Origin: Lineus longissimus
Lineage: Eukaryota > Nemertea > Pilidiophora > Heteronemertea > Lineidae
Length of the DNA stretch: 64,000 nucleotides
Direction: 5' to 3'
NCBI RefSeq assembly: GCF_910592395.1
Contig: NC_088308.1
Location: forward strand, 13,781,001-13,845,000
Shown: piece by piece, positions 11,700 through 23,326 of the stretch
Position numbering within the stretch: position 1 is the first letter of the stretch
Layout: each line of letters starts with the position of its first letter
Program-made: the position numbers and the translations under genes
The notes under the pieces: model-generated
Told to the model about the DNA's origin: nothing
What the model saw: the letters and a program-made list of their open reading frames with translations, nothing else
Database searches by the model: none

Positions 11700-12230
11700 A
11701 CTGCCTTGATATGTTGTCCTCTGTGACTGTTGTCTCATCTCTCGGAATAACAAGACCCCAAGCTGGATGAGACACCTACATACCCTGCATATAAAAGATA
11801 GGTTGTGACTGTTGTCTCATCTCTCTTAATAACAAGGCCTCAAGCGGGATGAGACAACTACATCCCTTGCCTATGATAATAAAGGTTGTAACATATAATG
11901 TCCTCTGTGACTGTTGTCTCATCTCTCGGAATAACAAGGCCTCAAGCCGGATGAGACAACTACATCCCTTGCCTATGATAATAAAGGTTGTGACATGTCC
12001 TTGGTGACTGTTGTCTCAACTTCACTCCCGGAATTACAAGACCCCAAGCTGGATGAGACACCCGTTGTCCTGCCTATGATATCATAGGTTGTGACCTGTC
12101 GATTTTTGCAACTAACTGTCTCATCTTGGTAGGCCTACAATAGGACACATTTGTCCTGCCTATATATACTATAGGTTAAGACCTGTTCTTTGCGACTATT
12201 TGTCTCATTTGTGTACAACAGGGCACCAAT
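11700..12230 (+). repeat. Tandem hairpin satellite, ~80-107-bp units
   Basis: Six units are marked by TGTCTCAT at about 11730, 11811, 11913, 12010, 12118 and 12201. The better units carry GTTGTCTCATC and, about 27 bases later, its exact complement GATGAGACAAC, so each can fold into an 11-bp stem. The spacer between hairpins contains CCTATGATAATAAAGGTTGT. The last two units are degenerate. No coding sequence. Confidence 0.8.
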
Positions 12231-12737
12231 CTTTCATACCACAACATAAGTAATGGGCATGGCATTTTCAAATGACGACCATTCTTCACAACGAATAACG
12301 AAGTAGGCCCTTTTAAAATGCCTTTTATTTGTCTTTGCCTGAGTGCAAACCTAAACTAATCACAGCCATACAAAGCTATGTTATATGCAGAATATTAAAA
12401 TGCTTTTTACAGAAGAATTGGTATCTGGGCTGAAACATAATAGAGGTGCAAACAATCATCAATATTTTTACAGAAAAACTCCATCAAAGTCATCTTTTAT
12501 ACACTACACAGTGCAGGCCCAAGCCTATCCAAGATGGCAGCCGGAATATAATACACAAAGCTTGGTTCAGGTCAAGTTGGTTCTAATAAACGCATGCAAT
12601 CTTAATTACTACTAACACAATTAAGGGGCATACATGGGTGGATTCAGGCCTTTTATGTAATCCTTAAGCGGTTGGGGTGAGGAACTGGGTTGTTTATTGG
12701 GGTAGCAATTAACACCTTCATGCCAGCACCTCCCTAA
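12231..12737. other. No gene recognised
   Basis: AT-rich sequence without recognisable genes between the hairpin satellite and the next R300 element. Confidence 0.4.
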
Positions 12738-14348
12738 TGAAACGGCCAGGGGCCATTGTGCTCACCGTATAGATATTTGGTGCTTTGTAATTCATCCAGA
12801 TTAAGACACATTGTACATGTATAGTATATAGGTCAAACCAAAGTCGGTATGACATGTGATGTATCGTTGCTTGGAGTAAGTACCATAAGAATATCATCAA
12901 AAACAAGTCAATAATAAACGAGATATTGCACTTTTTACCTATTTTAGTTTTGGCCTCCTGGTGGCCGAGTTGAGTACCAGATCAGATCGAAATTCGGTGT
13001 CCGAGGTTACATGACGTAGGGAGTCATGTGTATCAAATTTCAAGTTCAAAGCTTTAGTGGTTAAGAAACGTGCCATATTTACAATCAAACGACAAATTTA
13101 CGCCATTTGACCTCTGTGACCTTGAAAAGCAGGTCAGATCAAAAACTCATATGATATGTGATGGATCCTTGCTAGGAGAACCTACCATAAAAATGTTATT
13201 GAAAACGAATCACTAAAAATAAGCAAGATATTGCACTTCTTACTTTTTCCATCATGGCCCCCTGGTGGCCGAATAAAGAATCAGATCGAGCCAAAATTTG
13301 GCATCAGAGGTTATCTGATGTAGGGGGTTATATGCACCAAGTTTCAAGTTCATAGCTTTACTGGTTAAGAAACGTGCCATAGTTTACACTCTAACGGCCA
13401 ATTTACGCCATATGACCTCTGTGACCTTGAAAAGTAGGTCAAATTAAAAACCCGTAAGATATGTGATGTATTCTTCCTAAGGGTACCTACCATAAAAATT
13501 TTATCGAAAAACAAGTCACTTATAAGCGAGATATCACACTTTTTAGATTTCCACTTTTGGCCCCCTGGTGGCAAAGTTGAGAATCAGATCAAACTGAAAT
13601 TCAGCACCAGAGGCTATGTGATATAGGGGGTTATATGTACCAAGTTTCAAGTTCATAGCTTTAGTGGTTAAGAAACGTGCCATAGTTTACACTCTAACGG
13701 CCAATTTACGCCATATGACCTCTGTGACCTTGAAAAGTACGTCAAATTGAAAACCCGTACGATATGTGATGTATTCTTCCTAAGGGTACCTACCATAAAA
13801 ATTTTATCGAAAACAAGTCACTTATAAGCGAGATATCACACTTTTTAGATTTCCACTTTTGGCCCCCTGGTGGCAAAGTTGAGAATCAGATCGGACAGAA
13901 ATTTAGTGTCACGGGTCATCTGACCTAGGGGGTCATGTGTACAAAGTTTTAAGTTCATAGCTTTAGTGGTTAAGAAACGTGCCATAGTTTACACTCTAAC
14001 GGCCAATTTACGCCATTTGACCTCTGTGACCTTGAAAAGTAGGTCAAATTAAAAACCCGTATGATATAAGATGTATATTTGCTATGAGTACCTACAACAA
14101 AAGTTTCATCGAAAACAAGTCACTAATAAGCGAGATATCACACTTTTTAGATATCCACATTTGGCCCCCTGGTGGCCAAGTAGAGAATCAGATCGGACAG
14201 AAATTTAGTGTCACGGGTCATCTGACCTAGGGGGTCATGTGTACAAAGTTTTAAGTTCATAGGCCTAGCGGTTAAGAAACGTGCCACTGTTTTTGAACTA
14301 GGATACGACGGACGACGACGACGACGACGACAACGACGACGACGACGC

Positions 14349-14381
<33 letters not shown>

Positions 14382-14440
14382 ACGACGACGGACGACGGAC
14401 ACTGCGGTATTGTATAGACTCCCCTACGGTGAACCAAAAA
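12738..14440 (+). repeat. R300 element, complete long copy
   Basis: The 5' end is GAAACGGCCAGGGGCCATTG plus TGCTCACCGTATAG, and the 3' end is TAGACTCCCCTACGGTGAAC plus CAAAAA. About five internal units of ~300 bp lie between them. Some adjacent units are nearly identical, which suggests local homogenisation. The GAC tract at about 14305-14400 is long and interrupted. There are no genes. Confidence 0.85.
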
Positions 14441-14864
14441 GCGGCGTCTGGTGCCGTCTGATTAAACTTGCGTTTCTATTCTAGCTGAAACAGCTGTGCA
14501 TCTAGAGTGCGAAATCAGCCATTATGAAACTCGGCCTTGATATCAACCGAAACACGTGCACACCAAATATGAAATGTCTAGGCGAACTCGTTCGAATGTA
14601 AAGAGGTCACAAGGCATTTGCAAGTTTTACAACAAAATGGTCGACAGTCAGCCATCTTGTGTGCGAAATCAGCCATTATCGAACTTGGCCTTGATATTCA
14701 CCCGATACACGTGGACACCAATTATGAAATGTCCAGGCAAACTCGTTCAGAATGTAGAGAGGTCACAAGAGTGTGACATACAGACGGACGGACAGCCCGA
14801 CGGTCGGACGGACAATCCTGATAAAAACAATATATCCGAACTTTCTCCGAAAGTGCGGATATAA
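14441..14864 (+). repeat. R156 element with terminal hairpin
   Basis: It directly abuts the 3' end of the R300 copy. Two 155-bp units (GCCATTAT at 14518 and 14672) are followed by a CAGACGGACGGACAG-type tract. The end is a 15-bp stem with one mismatch (TATATCCGAACTTTC, loop TCC, GAAAGTGCGGATATA). R300-like sequence resumes right after it. The termini resemble those at 7313-7347. Confidence 0.65.
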
Positions 14865-15082
14865 CAAGTCTCGATAAGCAAGATACTGCACTTTTTTACC
14901 TTTTTTTTAGTTTTGGCCTCCAGATGGCCAAGCTGAGAATCAGATCGTACTGAAACTCAGTGTCATAGGGTCATCTGACCTAGGGGGTCATGTGTACTAT
15001 GTTTAAAATTCATAGCTTTAGCGGTTAAAAAATGTGCCATAGTTACACTCTAAAGGCCAATTTACCTCATTTGACCTCTCGG
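14865..15082 (+). repeat. R300 fragment
   Basis: The landmarks run in the usual order: AAGCAAGATACTGCAC, TTTTGGCCTCCAGATGGCCA, then AGCGGTTAAAAAATGTGCC. It breaks off inside the TTTGACCTCT block. Confidence 0.75.
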
Positions 15083-15726
15083 GCGATAACCATGGATACA
15101 GATGGGCCTACCCTATCCCTATTGCTACTTGTTCAAATGTAAATGTCCGAGATATTTTGTGAAAGGGTAGCTCTGACGATTATTTGAGGAAAATACCACC
15201 TTCTTCTCTGCACTTACGCTGTGAGCAGGCCCTGAATGCTATTTATACCTAAACAGGAAGTTGACATAGACTGGTTCCTGTGAGATTGCAAATATTCTCA
15301 AGGTAAAATTTCGAGGACAAAAAACTCAAACAAAAGCCGCAACGACAGCCTATTTTTATATAAAAGATTGAAATATCTGTCAGTTGGCTTCCTCAAGGTG
15401 ATGAGTAGATTTGTATGAAATCTTTTTTTCTCCATCCTTGTTAATCTTGAAACTATAAGGCATAAACGAGTAATTTTTCAAATTTGTGTTGACATACAGG
15501 GTGTCTCATGCATTGTGCTGCATCAGCCTATGCATGACTGTATGTCTAGACTAGGTTGAAACTTAGCCAGATGTAATCTAGAAGTAACAAGCTATTCAGA
15601 AATGCTTAGGTTTGTGTGAGAATAAGATACTGCCAAGTCTAGAGCCGCGGGAACATGGGTACACATAAAAAGACGTCGCATCATTTTTGAAGACAGGTAC
15701 GCCTGGCCTCCGCACCGGCTAGTGAG
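15083..15726. other. No gene recognised
   Basis: Unique-looking sequence; nothing identified. A short R300 remnant (15727-15805) follows and abuts the DIRS fragment. Confidence 0.4.
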
Positions 15727-15805
15727 ACCTAAGAGAACCTACCATAAAATCTTTATCAAAAATGAATCAGTAACAAGCGAGATATCACACTTTTTAAGTT
15801 CGTGG

Positions 15806-16377
15806 GCCATTATGGCGCCCAGGCGGCGAAGATCTGGAGAAACGAGAGTCATAGAATAGGCCAGCCGGATGGTGGCCACTAACCATCTAGCGACCGTAGC
15901 AGCGGCTATCTCCCTAGTAAAACCCTCTCGATAAGACACAAAGAGGCGCTTTCTGCCGAGGCGAACGGCATGTTCTTTGGTCTCATCAAAATAGAAATTC
16001 AATGCCCAAACCGGGCAGAGAGTTCTGTCCGGGAGATCCCAAGAGACCGTAGCGGACAAGGAGGGGATGAAAACCGGGTGCCTGAAGGTGTGCAGCGCCT
16101 GGTTCTTAGCAAGAAAACCTGGGACAAATTCTAGGACCGCGCCCCTCTCATTAAAAGCCAATCTATCAAAGGCTAAGGCATGGAGCTCGGACCGTCTATG
16201 CACCGTGGCCAAAGCCACGAGAAAAACGATCTTAAAAGTAAAATCTGCCTGGTGCATAGGCTCAAACGGAAACTTCATGAGAGCCCTAAGCACCAGCGAG
16301 ATCCCATTTGAGGGTACACTGAATGGAACGAGGACGCTCCAAACACATATTGCGAAGCAAAGATGAGACAGCGTCAT
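15806..16377 (-). pseudogene. DIRS tyrosine recombinase, C-terminally truncated
   Basis: This is a minus-strand reading frame of about 190 residues matching the tyrosine recombinase of DIRS retrotransposons, the enzyme that integrates the circular DNA copy. The first catalytic arginine block (VHRRSELHAL, about residue 60) and the following core are visible. The frame ends with GAIMAHEL, just where the second catalytic block (HxxR) should begin, and then runs into R300 sequence. The distal histidine/arginine box and the nucleophilic tyrosine are therefore absent. It is the last gene of a degenerate DIRS element whose other genes lie upstream on the same strand. Confidence 0.7.
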
Positions 16378-16430
16378 CCCAAGACGGATACCAGGAATCG
16401 GTCAACTTTAAAGTGACCGAAATGGCAGAG

Positions 16431-17400
16431 CTATAGCTCTTCACCTCTGAACCGAAAACTTCCGGACTGAGAATACGAATTTGAAGAAGTCGAGGAAGTT
16501 GGGAAGAGAGGGAGCGACCGGAGAAACTCCGTGCTCCCTACACTAGTCTCGAAAGACATCCCACTTGCTGTCGTATGAAGCAAGGGTAGACCGATTGGGT
16601 GATACAACAGACAGTCCCACCCTGGTAGACGGCGGGGGTGGTCCGTCAGGAGCTCCAGCAGGACCAGGAACCAAGCCTGGTTCGGCCAGCATGGGGCTAT
16701 CAGCCAAACTCTGACCCGAGAACTGGCCACTTTGTATAGTACCGGAAGCAACAGAGGGGTTGGCGGGAATGCATAAGCATTCAGGCCGTCCCAGGAGGCC
16801 GACTTCCCCACCAGGCGGGAGACCACTTCGCGGTGAAGGGTCCATTCTGTCTTGACCAGGCGTCGGCAAGGATGTTCCTCTTCCCTAGGATGTGACGGGG
16901 GAGGAGCTGAATGTCCAAGCGGCGACAAAGCTGCAGGAGCTCCCAAGTCCCCCCTTATCTCCGGATATAAACGACCACTGTCGAATTGTCGGAGAAGAGA
17001 GAAACACTGTGACCCCTTAACCCAGACGTGAGGCCCTCACCGCCAGGATGACAGCCTGCATCTCGAGAATATTCATCGAGAGGCACGAATCCACTGCTGA
17101 CCACGTGTCCTTGGTTCAGATGGGCGCCCTAGCAATAGAGGGAGGCGTCCGTGAACAGGGACATCTGAGGGGACAGAGGATTGAGCTGCACTCCGCGAAG
17201 GAGCTCCGTCTCAGACCCCCACAACCTCCAGACCTCCTCCAGGAGAGAATTCGGGATCGAAATTTGATGATCGAGAGGGTCCGAAAAGGGACGCCAACTC
17301 GAGAGAAGGAGAAGCTGGCGGGGGCGCATGTACAGGTGGCTGAGAGGGACCTGGTCCGCCGCCGAATTGAGCAGGCCCAGCAGAGACAAAAACTGTCGAG
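16431..17400 (-). pseudogene. DIRS RNase H and connection region
   Basis: Frames on the minus strand hold SLLGLLNSAADQVPLSHL and LFTDASLY near 17130-17390, the start of the DIRS RNase H domain with its first acidic residue. Further down are WTLHREVVSRLVGK, AYAFPPTPLLLPVL and LIAPCWPNQAWF (16540-16900), a well-conserved DIRS stretch. About 30 residues expected between LVGK and the AYAFPP block appear to be missing, and the frame changes several times. It is a pseudogene in the same element as the flanking reverse transcriptase and recombinase. Confidence 0.65.
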
Positions 17401-17499
17401 CTGAGACGCTGTCTTGACGGCGAAATACCCCGACCAGGGATCAGATCTTGAGAATCCGGTCTGGCGGGGGGCCCTCTTGTGTGCGAAAGAGCACACCCA

Positions 17500-18010
17500 C
17501 GAAGACACAGTCCTAGGATGGATCCTGCTTTCCAAGACGGCAAAGAGCAAGGTAACGTAGCAGCCAGTCGTCGAGATAGCAATGGAGCTTGAAGCCCATG
17601 GCGTGAAAAGGCGCGGCGAACGCCTCGACGACTGTAGTGAAAATAAGCGGCGTGGAAGCCAGGCCGAAAGGAAGGGCCTGGAACTGATAGACCTTTCCCT
17701 CGAAGTAAAACCAAAGGAAGGGTAGAACATTTGGATGGATAGGAATGTGAAAATACGCGTCCTGAAGATCCAGCGAGATTCCCAATCGTTGGGCTGCACC
17801 GCAGCTGCTACCAATCTGGTTGGCTCCATCTTGAAGCTGGGCACCCGAAGGAACCGGTTCAAGCTGGTCAGATCGATGACCAGTTTTCACTTCCCAGACC
17901 TCTTGGGGACCAAGAAGATGTGGCTGTCAAAGCCTGGGGAGGAATGATTGTCCACCACACTCACAGCCTCCTTCTGGAGGAGGGAGAGAACCTCTGTGTG
18001 CAGGGCTACA
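17500..18010 (-). pseudogene. DIRS reverse transcriptase
   Basis: The minus strand encodes the RT core. SHIFLVPKRSGK lies near 17900, MNRFLRVPSFKME in a shifted frame, then LDLQDAYFHIPIHP, FQALPFGLASTP and the catalytic YLDDWLL box (about 17550-17590). The domain order fits DIRS elements, which lie next to Ty3/Gypsy RTs. At least two frameshifts break it, near 17785 and 17890. Confidence 0.75.
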
Positions 18011-18495
18011 GCCCTGGCAGGGTCTAGGGGGGACGACCGGGGTGGGGATTGTTGTCGTAGGGGGATGAGAAAAGTCCAAACGGACACTGTGGCAGAGCAT
18101 ACCCGGTAAGTGGGAGTCCTTTTGACACCACTGATCCCAAAAGGCCGTGAAATGGCGCAGCCTGCCCCCCACAGCAACATCCGTGGGGGCGCCACCTGTA
18201 GGCGCAGGAAGATGGACTAAAAAGTCAATTGTGTTTGCCCCCAAGACCCCTCTTACCTTGGAAGGGTCGCTTGGGCTGCCCGCCACCCCCGCCCATACCT
18301 GAGGAGCGGAGGGAGGCGCTTATTGTAGCGGCGGGAGAGAGCCTCAGTCTCTGCCTGCCCTGGGGCACGAAAGGAAGAGGAGCCCCGCAAGGACGAGGAC
18401 CCACGAGGGGCCTCGGGGTGTCGATTCTCCGCTTGGCGAAACCTGCCCGCGGACCAAGAAGAGGACCACAGGCGGGGGAGGACTTAGGAGCCGAA

Positions 18496-19110
18496 TTAGT
18501 CTCCGTAATGCATCTGGGCACCTAAGGTGTCCGGGATGGAGTCGTTGAATAGGAAAGGGCCACCCAACGGGGCGGTCCTTAACGCCCCCCGCAAAAACCG
18601 GGCACGGACCATGCTTAACCCCTCAATAAGCAGGTCCCGGTGCTTAAGCACCATGTTAGCAGCCTGCTTCGCGGCCAGATCACTGGTGTGCTGCAGAGAC
18701 TGTTGGAGGGACAGGGCAAGAATGCGCTGGTCCTCTGACGCGTCGGCTGCCAACGACCTGGACAGAGCACAGAGGGACAGATCGGCATACGTCAACACCA
18801 CCTGAGCCTCCTTGGCCAGGGCCTCATTGCTCTTCGTGTCCTTGACGGACAGAGACGCAAGTGCTTTGGGGGGTACTAACCCGGTGAGCTGAATGTCATC
18901 CTTAAGAGGAGACAAAGACACCAGATCATATCCCGACGGAGGGACCTGATAGTAAGGCTCGATACGCAAGGCTCGAGGGGGGAAGAGGTGGTGAAGCGCT
19001 TCCCAGCCTGCGTCCAGGCGCCCGGTCCGGTCGACGGTTAAGTCGAGACCAAGGCGCGCTGGTGACCCCCGCAGGACGGAGTTGTGTCCCTGAGAGCCAA
19101 GTCCAACCAA
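18496..19110 (-). CDS. DIRS Gag-like ORF
   Basis: An open frame of about 204 residues shows segments typical of DIRS ORF1/Gag: EALAKEAQVVLTYADLSLCA, then EDQRILALSLQQSLQHTSDL, AAKQAANMVLKHRDLLIEGL and GGPFLFNDSIPD. It would encode the structural RNA-binding protein of the retrotransposon. It lies upstream of the RT in the same orientation. The start codon is uncertain and flanking frames are disrupted, so this is probably part of a larger inactive gene. Confidence 0.65.
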   Translation of the reverse strand: MVGLGSQGHNSVLRGSPARLGLDLTVDRTGRLDAGWEALHHLFPPRALRIEPYYQVPPSGYDLVSLSPLKDDIQLTGLVPPKALASLSVKDTKSNEALAKEAQVVLTYADLSLCALSRSLAADASEDQRILALSLQQSLQHTSDLAAKQAANMVLKHRDLLIEGLSMVRARFLRGALRTAPLGGPFLFNDSIPDTLGAQMHYGD

Positions 19111-20768
19111 GTGGAGGCTCGAATCAGGGTCGGGGACGGGGGCAACTCTTTGATTGCCCTGTCCGGGACCGCGTCCGGTTCCTGTTCGGAGGAATTCCCA
19201 AAGAGATCGAAGGGGACCATACCCGAGACCAAGCGCTTAACTGTCGGGAGAGGACAAGACTCTAGTGGCACATACTGCGAACTAGAGCGCGAAGATCGCG
19301 CATGCCCGCCACCATGCTGGGGTCCTGACTCCCCGAGGGGAAATCGGCCTGCGAGGCCGGGCCGGAAGGAGAATGTGAGTTGGATAATTCACATTCCATA
19401 GGCTGATGACCTAGGTCAAAAGCCACCGGCCGCTTGCCCTGGCGCGTCACTGCTTGATCCCGGAGATTTTTACTCTCCAGGTGATCCGTGAGGCGCTACA
19501 TCATCTGTCTCTGATCAGCTGTAAGGCCAGCGGATGATTTCGGACGAGGGTCCAGAAAGGTCTCCCATGGGGCAGGCATTGGAGAGGGGGGGGGGGCGAG
19601 TCTGTGAAACCGACCCCTCCTCAACCCAGCATGACCAGACGCGACAGGACGGGGGCGTACCAGCGAAACGGTCGGCCTAACCACACCCAAGACGCATAAT
19701 GCGCCCTCACCAAGCCCCTGCCTAAACCAGGCAGGACACCTCCCGGCAAGGAAAAGGGCGGCAGGGACAGGGCTGTGAACCGCGGCCCTGCACCACCAAA
19801 GGAGGAACCGTCGTCCCTAGGGAGGGACGAGGAGTCTGGCATGCCGCCCGTCCAATGGTGAAGGGATGGTGGTCCCCCGAGGCAACCGCAGACGATGGGA
19901 GGGGACTGGCAGTGCCAGTTACGCCCAAGGATGTGTGCTGTCGCAACCCCATCGAAAGCCCCGGAGGGGGACGGGAGCACATCTGTAAGAACAGATAGCT
20001 CAAACCCGGGGAGGCACTGCTCACCGGCCTGAAAAGACCGGGAGCAGATCTAGGGGTCTCAACGTTGGAGAGCTGGAGGAACTGGTCAAACTTCAAACCC
20101 TGATCCGCGCTGCCCGAGAGTCCCCACGGGAGTCCTGCCCGCTGAAGAAGGGGGGTGGACGAAGTCTCGCGGAGCATCCCTAAGACAGGGGCAAAGATGC
20201 TCCACGACGAGACCTCCCCAGGGGGCACACCCCCGAAGGGGGGCTCCCAGCCTGCGAGACGGGGTCGGGTGAGGGCAAAACCTCTCCAGAGCCCTGGGGA
20301 CCTCGCCGCTGAAGAGCGGGGGTCCCGGCGGAGGAAAGGGAGGGGGAGACAAAGACTTCCCCGACCAGGCTTTCTAGGCCCTCTCCGCACAGACTTTTTC
20401 AACTTCTTCCCGGAAGTACTGGGAGAAGGAACTGCCCGACCCAACAGGGACTGACTTGTCAGTACCTTGACCCGGGGAAGGAACGGGGTGGGGACTATGA
20501 ATCCCCGACACACCGGACGACCGGCCATCACCAATCCTGAAGGGAAGGAGGGCCAGGAGGCACGGCGGAAACCCCAGGGAAAAGAGAAACGAAGATAAGA
20601 AGGACTGGAATAAAACCATCCTAATATATTCTGATAATATAAAACAATTTTACATATATATACCAAAGCTACGCAGCAGGGTGAACTTTTTCTTTTTTTG
20701 GTCACGTGACCAGAAGCCCGGGAAGATACTGGAACTTTATATAATTTAAGTGGATAAAAACCACTCAC
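19111..20768 (-). pseudogene. DIRS 5' ORF region, disrupted
   Basis: GC-rich minus-strand sequence upstream of the Gag-like frame holds overlapping, Pro/Ser/Arg-rich open frames but no continuous gene. A basic patch, KKLKKSVRRGPRKPGRG, lies near 20350-20400. I read it as the degenerate 5' part of the DIRS internal region. The portion above 20249 is duplicated at 27171. Confidence 0.4.
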
Positions 20769-20995
20769 AAAGATAAAAAACGGGGAGAAAATGAAAAAGG
20801 AGGGATCTCATCTGCTTCCAGAGAATATCTTCAACCGAAAGGTGTCCCCGGGAGGTCCTTCTTTAACCCGAAACGGCTCTAATCTAGATGAATTTACGGG
20901 AGAAACCCGGCGAGTTCTGTAACAAAGCGCTGAGGAAAAAGTACTGAGCAATGGCGGCTTTCACGAGGCAGAGGCTGTATTGGGGTGCCACCTAG
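20690..20995 (-). repeat. DIRS terminal repeat
   Basis: On the minus strand the element begins near 20990 with GGCACCCCAATACAGCCTCT, followed by GAAAGCCGCCATTGCTCAGT and CTCAGCGCTTTGTTACAGAA. This matches my memory of DIRS terminal sequences in several marine animals. The matching right terminal repeat was not found next to the truncated recombinase. An identical copy lies at 27612-27917. Confidence 0.5.
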
Positions 20996-21857
20996 GTGTA
21001 GCTACGTAAACTAGCTAATCATTTTTCTATAATAAATAGATTAATTTTTCCTCGGGTGTGTCCGATAAGAATACACATGCAAGAGTCTGACCTGGGTAGA
21101 GTATGAACAACAAAAAATTTCGGTGTCAGAGGTTACCTGACATGGTGGATCAAGTGCACCAAGTTTCAAGTTCACAGCTTAATACAGCCATCAAGTTTTT
21201 GCCCAGACCCCCACCTCAGGTACTCGACGTTAACTCGCCAGTCCACCAAATCACTGAGGTTGGGAACTAGTCATGGATTCACCTGTCTCACACAAATCAC
21301 CAGGAGAGGATTCACCTCCTGGAATAACAATTTACCTTTGAGACTCACTTTTCTCTGAAAAGAGAGTGGAGACTGACCCCTAACTAGTCAAGCCTATTCT
21401 CTACCAAAGACAATGTAAACAAGATTGAAAAAGATTTTAAAACGTCAATACAATGGCTGAATATTGTAATTTGATGCAAATAAAAGAGCTGAAATAATAA
21501 AAGAATGAAAAGCTTGTGCGTTGACATGGCGGTTTCTTCATTTCATCTCGTACTCATGCCATGGACTACTTGAAAAGACCGGTCACTCGTGCGACTATGA
21601 ATTCCAAAAATGAGACTAGTTGGAATTTCGACTATCATGTTGTGCAAAAACAATTGGGACTCGACAAATTTTAGCGTCGTAGGACTGGCCCTTGGGGGGG
21701 GGGGGTCCGGGCACAAACTTGATAGCTCCATAAATGGTTATGAAACGTGCTTATTCACGCCAATTGACCTCTGTGATTTGACATAAGGAGTCATTTGAAC
21801 CAAATTTCAAGTTCATAGCTTTAGCGGTTAAGAAATGTGCCATAGTTACACTCAAAT
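20996..21857. other. Non-coding segment between DIRS end and Penelope fragment
   Basis: No gene is seen. Two R300 scraps are visible at about 21115-21180 and 21720-21857. A poly-G run lies near 21693-21707. The whole segment is duplicated at 27918-28700. Confidence 0.6.
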
Positions 21858-23326
21858 GGCACTACAGACTTTATTAATAAACTAAACACCATTGATCTCG
21901 GACCACCAAACCTGGCGGAACCTAAACCACTCCTAGTCACTTTAGATGTTACATCCTTGTACACTAATAGCCCCCATGATGAAGCCCTGGTTGCCATGAA
22001 AGAACATCTCCACACCAGACAACAATGTACGATCCCAACAGACACCCTAACAGATGCTGCTGAACTCATACTCAAAACCAACAACTTGAGCTTCAAGAAC
22101 AAACACTACCGACAAAAATCAGGTACAGCCATGGGCACATCCATGGCCCCATCTTATGCCAACCTGTTTTTGGCTAAATGGGAATCAGACTTCTGGAACG
22201 GCCGACCCCACAAACCCCAAATGCACGTCAGATTTTTTGACGACATCTTCATGATCTGGCCACACGGCAAAGACAAACTAGACCAAACCATAAAAGACAT
22301 AAACGAACACCATCCAACCATCAAATATGTAGCTAACATCAGTGAAACCTCAGTAGATTTCCTAGATGTCACTGTTAGTATTGGGGACAACAACAACATA
22401 GAAACTTCCCTATTCACTAAACCCACAGATTGTCATAGCTATTTGGTGTCAACCTCCTGTCATCCAGGCCATACCAAGAAAGGTATTGCATACAGTCAAG
22501 CAATCAGGACTCGCCGAATCTGTTCATGCATTGAAGACTACGACCAACACAGCAAACGTCTCATCAGGATGCTGCATGTCGGAAGGTACAAGCTTAACGA
22601 CCTCAATGAAGCCATAGCCAAAGCCAGATCTCTAAACAGAAACACTCTGCTGCAAAAACAGTCTACAGAAACGGGCAGAGACACTGTCATTCCTCTAGTT
22701 ACAACGTACAATCCATCACTTTCGAATTTACGAGAAATAGTGAACAAACACTGGGAGATCCTCGAAAGCTCGGATAAACTCAGGACTGCCCTTAATTCCG
22801 CCAAACCACTCATCAGCTACCTTAGATGTAAGAACCTGAGAGACAATCTAACAGGAGCCGATATCAAAGAAAACAAACTTTGTAAACCCAACACTGGCAC
22901 AATCAATGAAACAGAAAGACAAACCCTCCTATCGTTTGCACCCCCACCACCTAAGGGCAGCAACAAATGCAACAACAGAAAATGCGCCAACTGCAAATAT
23001 ATGCAGAAATCAAACTCAGTAACCAGTAGAGTCACAGGCAAAAAACATTATGTCAAACAAAACATAACGTGCAACTCAGAATGGTCATCTACCTCATTGA
23101 ATGTGCCAAATGTAACTATCAATATGTGGGCCAAACCAATAGGACACTCAAAACCAGAATGAATGAACACCGTTCTGGCATGAACAATAAGAAACCCACG
23201 TCTATTGGCACATACTTTAATAGCAGTAATCACTCTGTTAAAGACATCCGTATCTATGGACTTGAAAAGTTACCTCAAACTAATAATGAGAGAACTAATG
23301 CACTAGAAAATCGTCTGCTAGCTTAA
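21858..23326 (+). pseudogene. Penelope-like element RT and GIY-YIG, copy 1
   Basis: The frame is open from 21858 to 23162 and enters at RT motif A (LLVTLDVTSLYTNSPHDEA), so the 5' half is missing. It continues with HYRQKSGTAMGTSMAPSYAN and the catalytic RFFDDIF box, then a Cys-rich linker (CNNRKCANCKYM). A 1-nt frameshift near 23075 moves the C-terminal GIY-YIG endonuclease into another frame (VIYLIECAKCNYQYVGQT, RMNEHRSGMNNKK), ending at 23326. Penelope elements prime reverse transcription with this endonuclease. The nominal start at 21957 is a TTG in mid-domain and not a real start. The left edge abuts an R300 scrap. Confidence 0.9.

Noticed and set aside
14147-14437. Arg-rich open frame on the minus strand
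   Set aside because: Same cause: GAC repeat plus R300 sequence, repeated at several places with no constraint on the frame.
18225-18525. Overlapping Gly/Pro/Arg-rich frames on both strands
   Set aside because: GC-rich DIRS sequence leaves all frames open; only the minus-strand Gag and RT frames carry family motifs.
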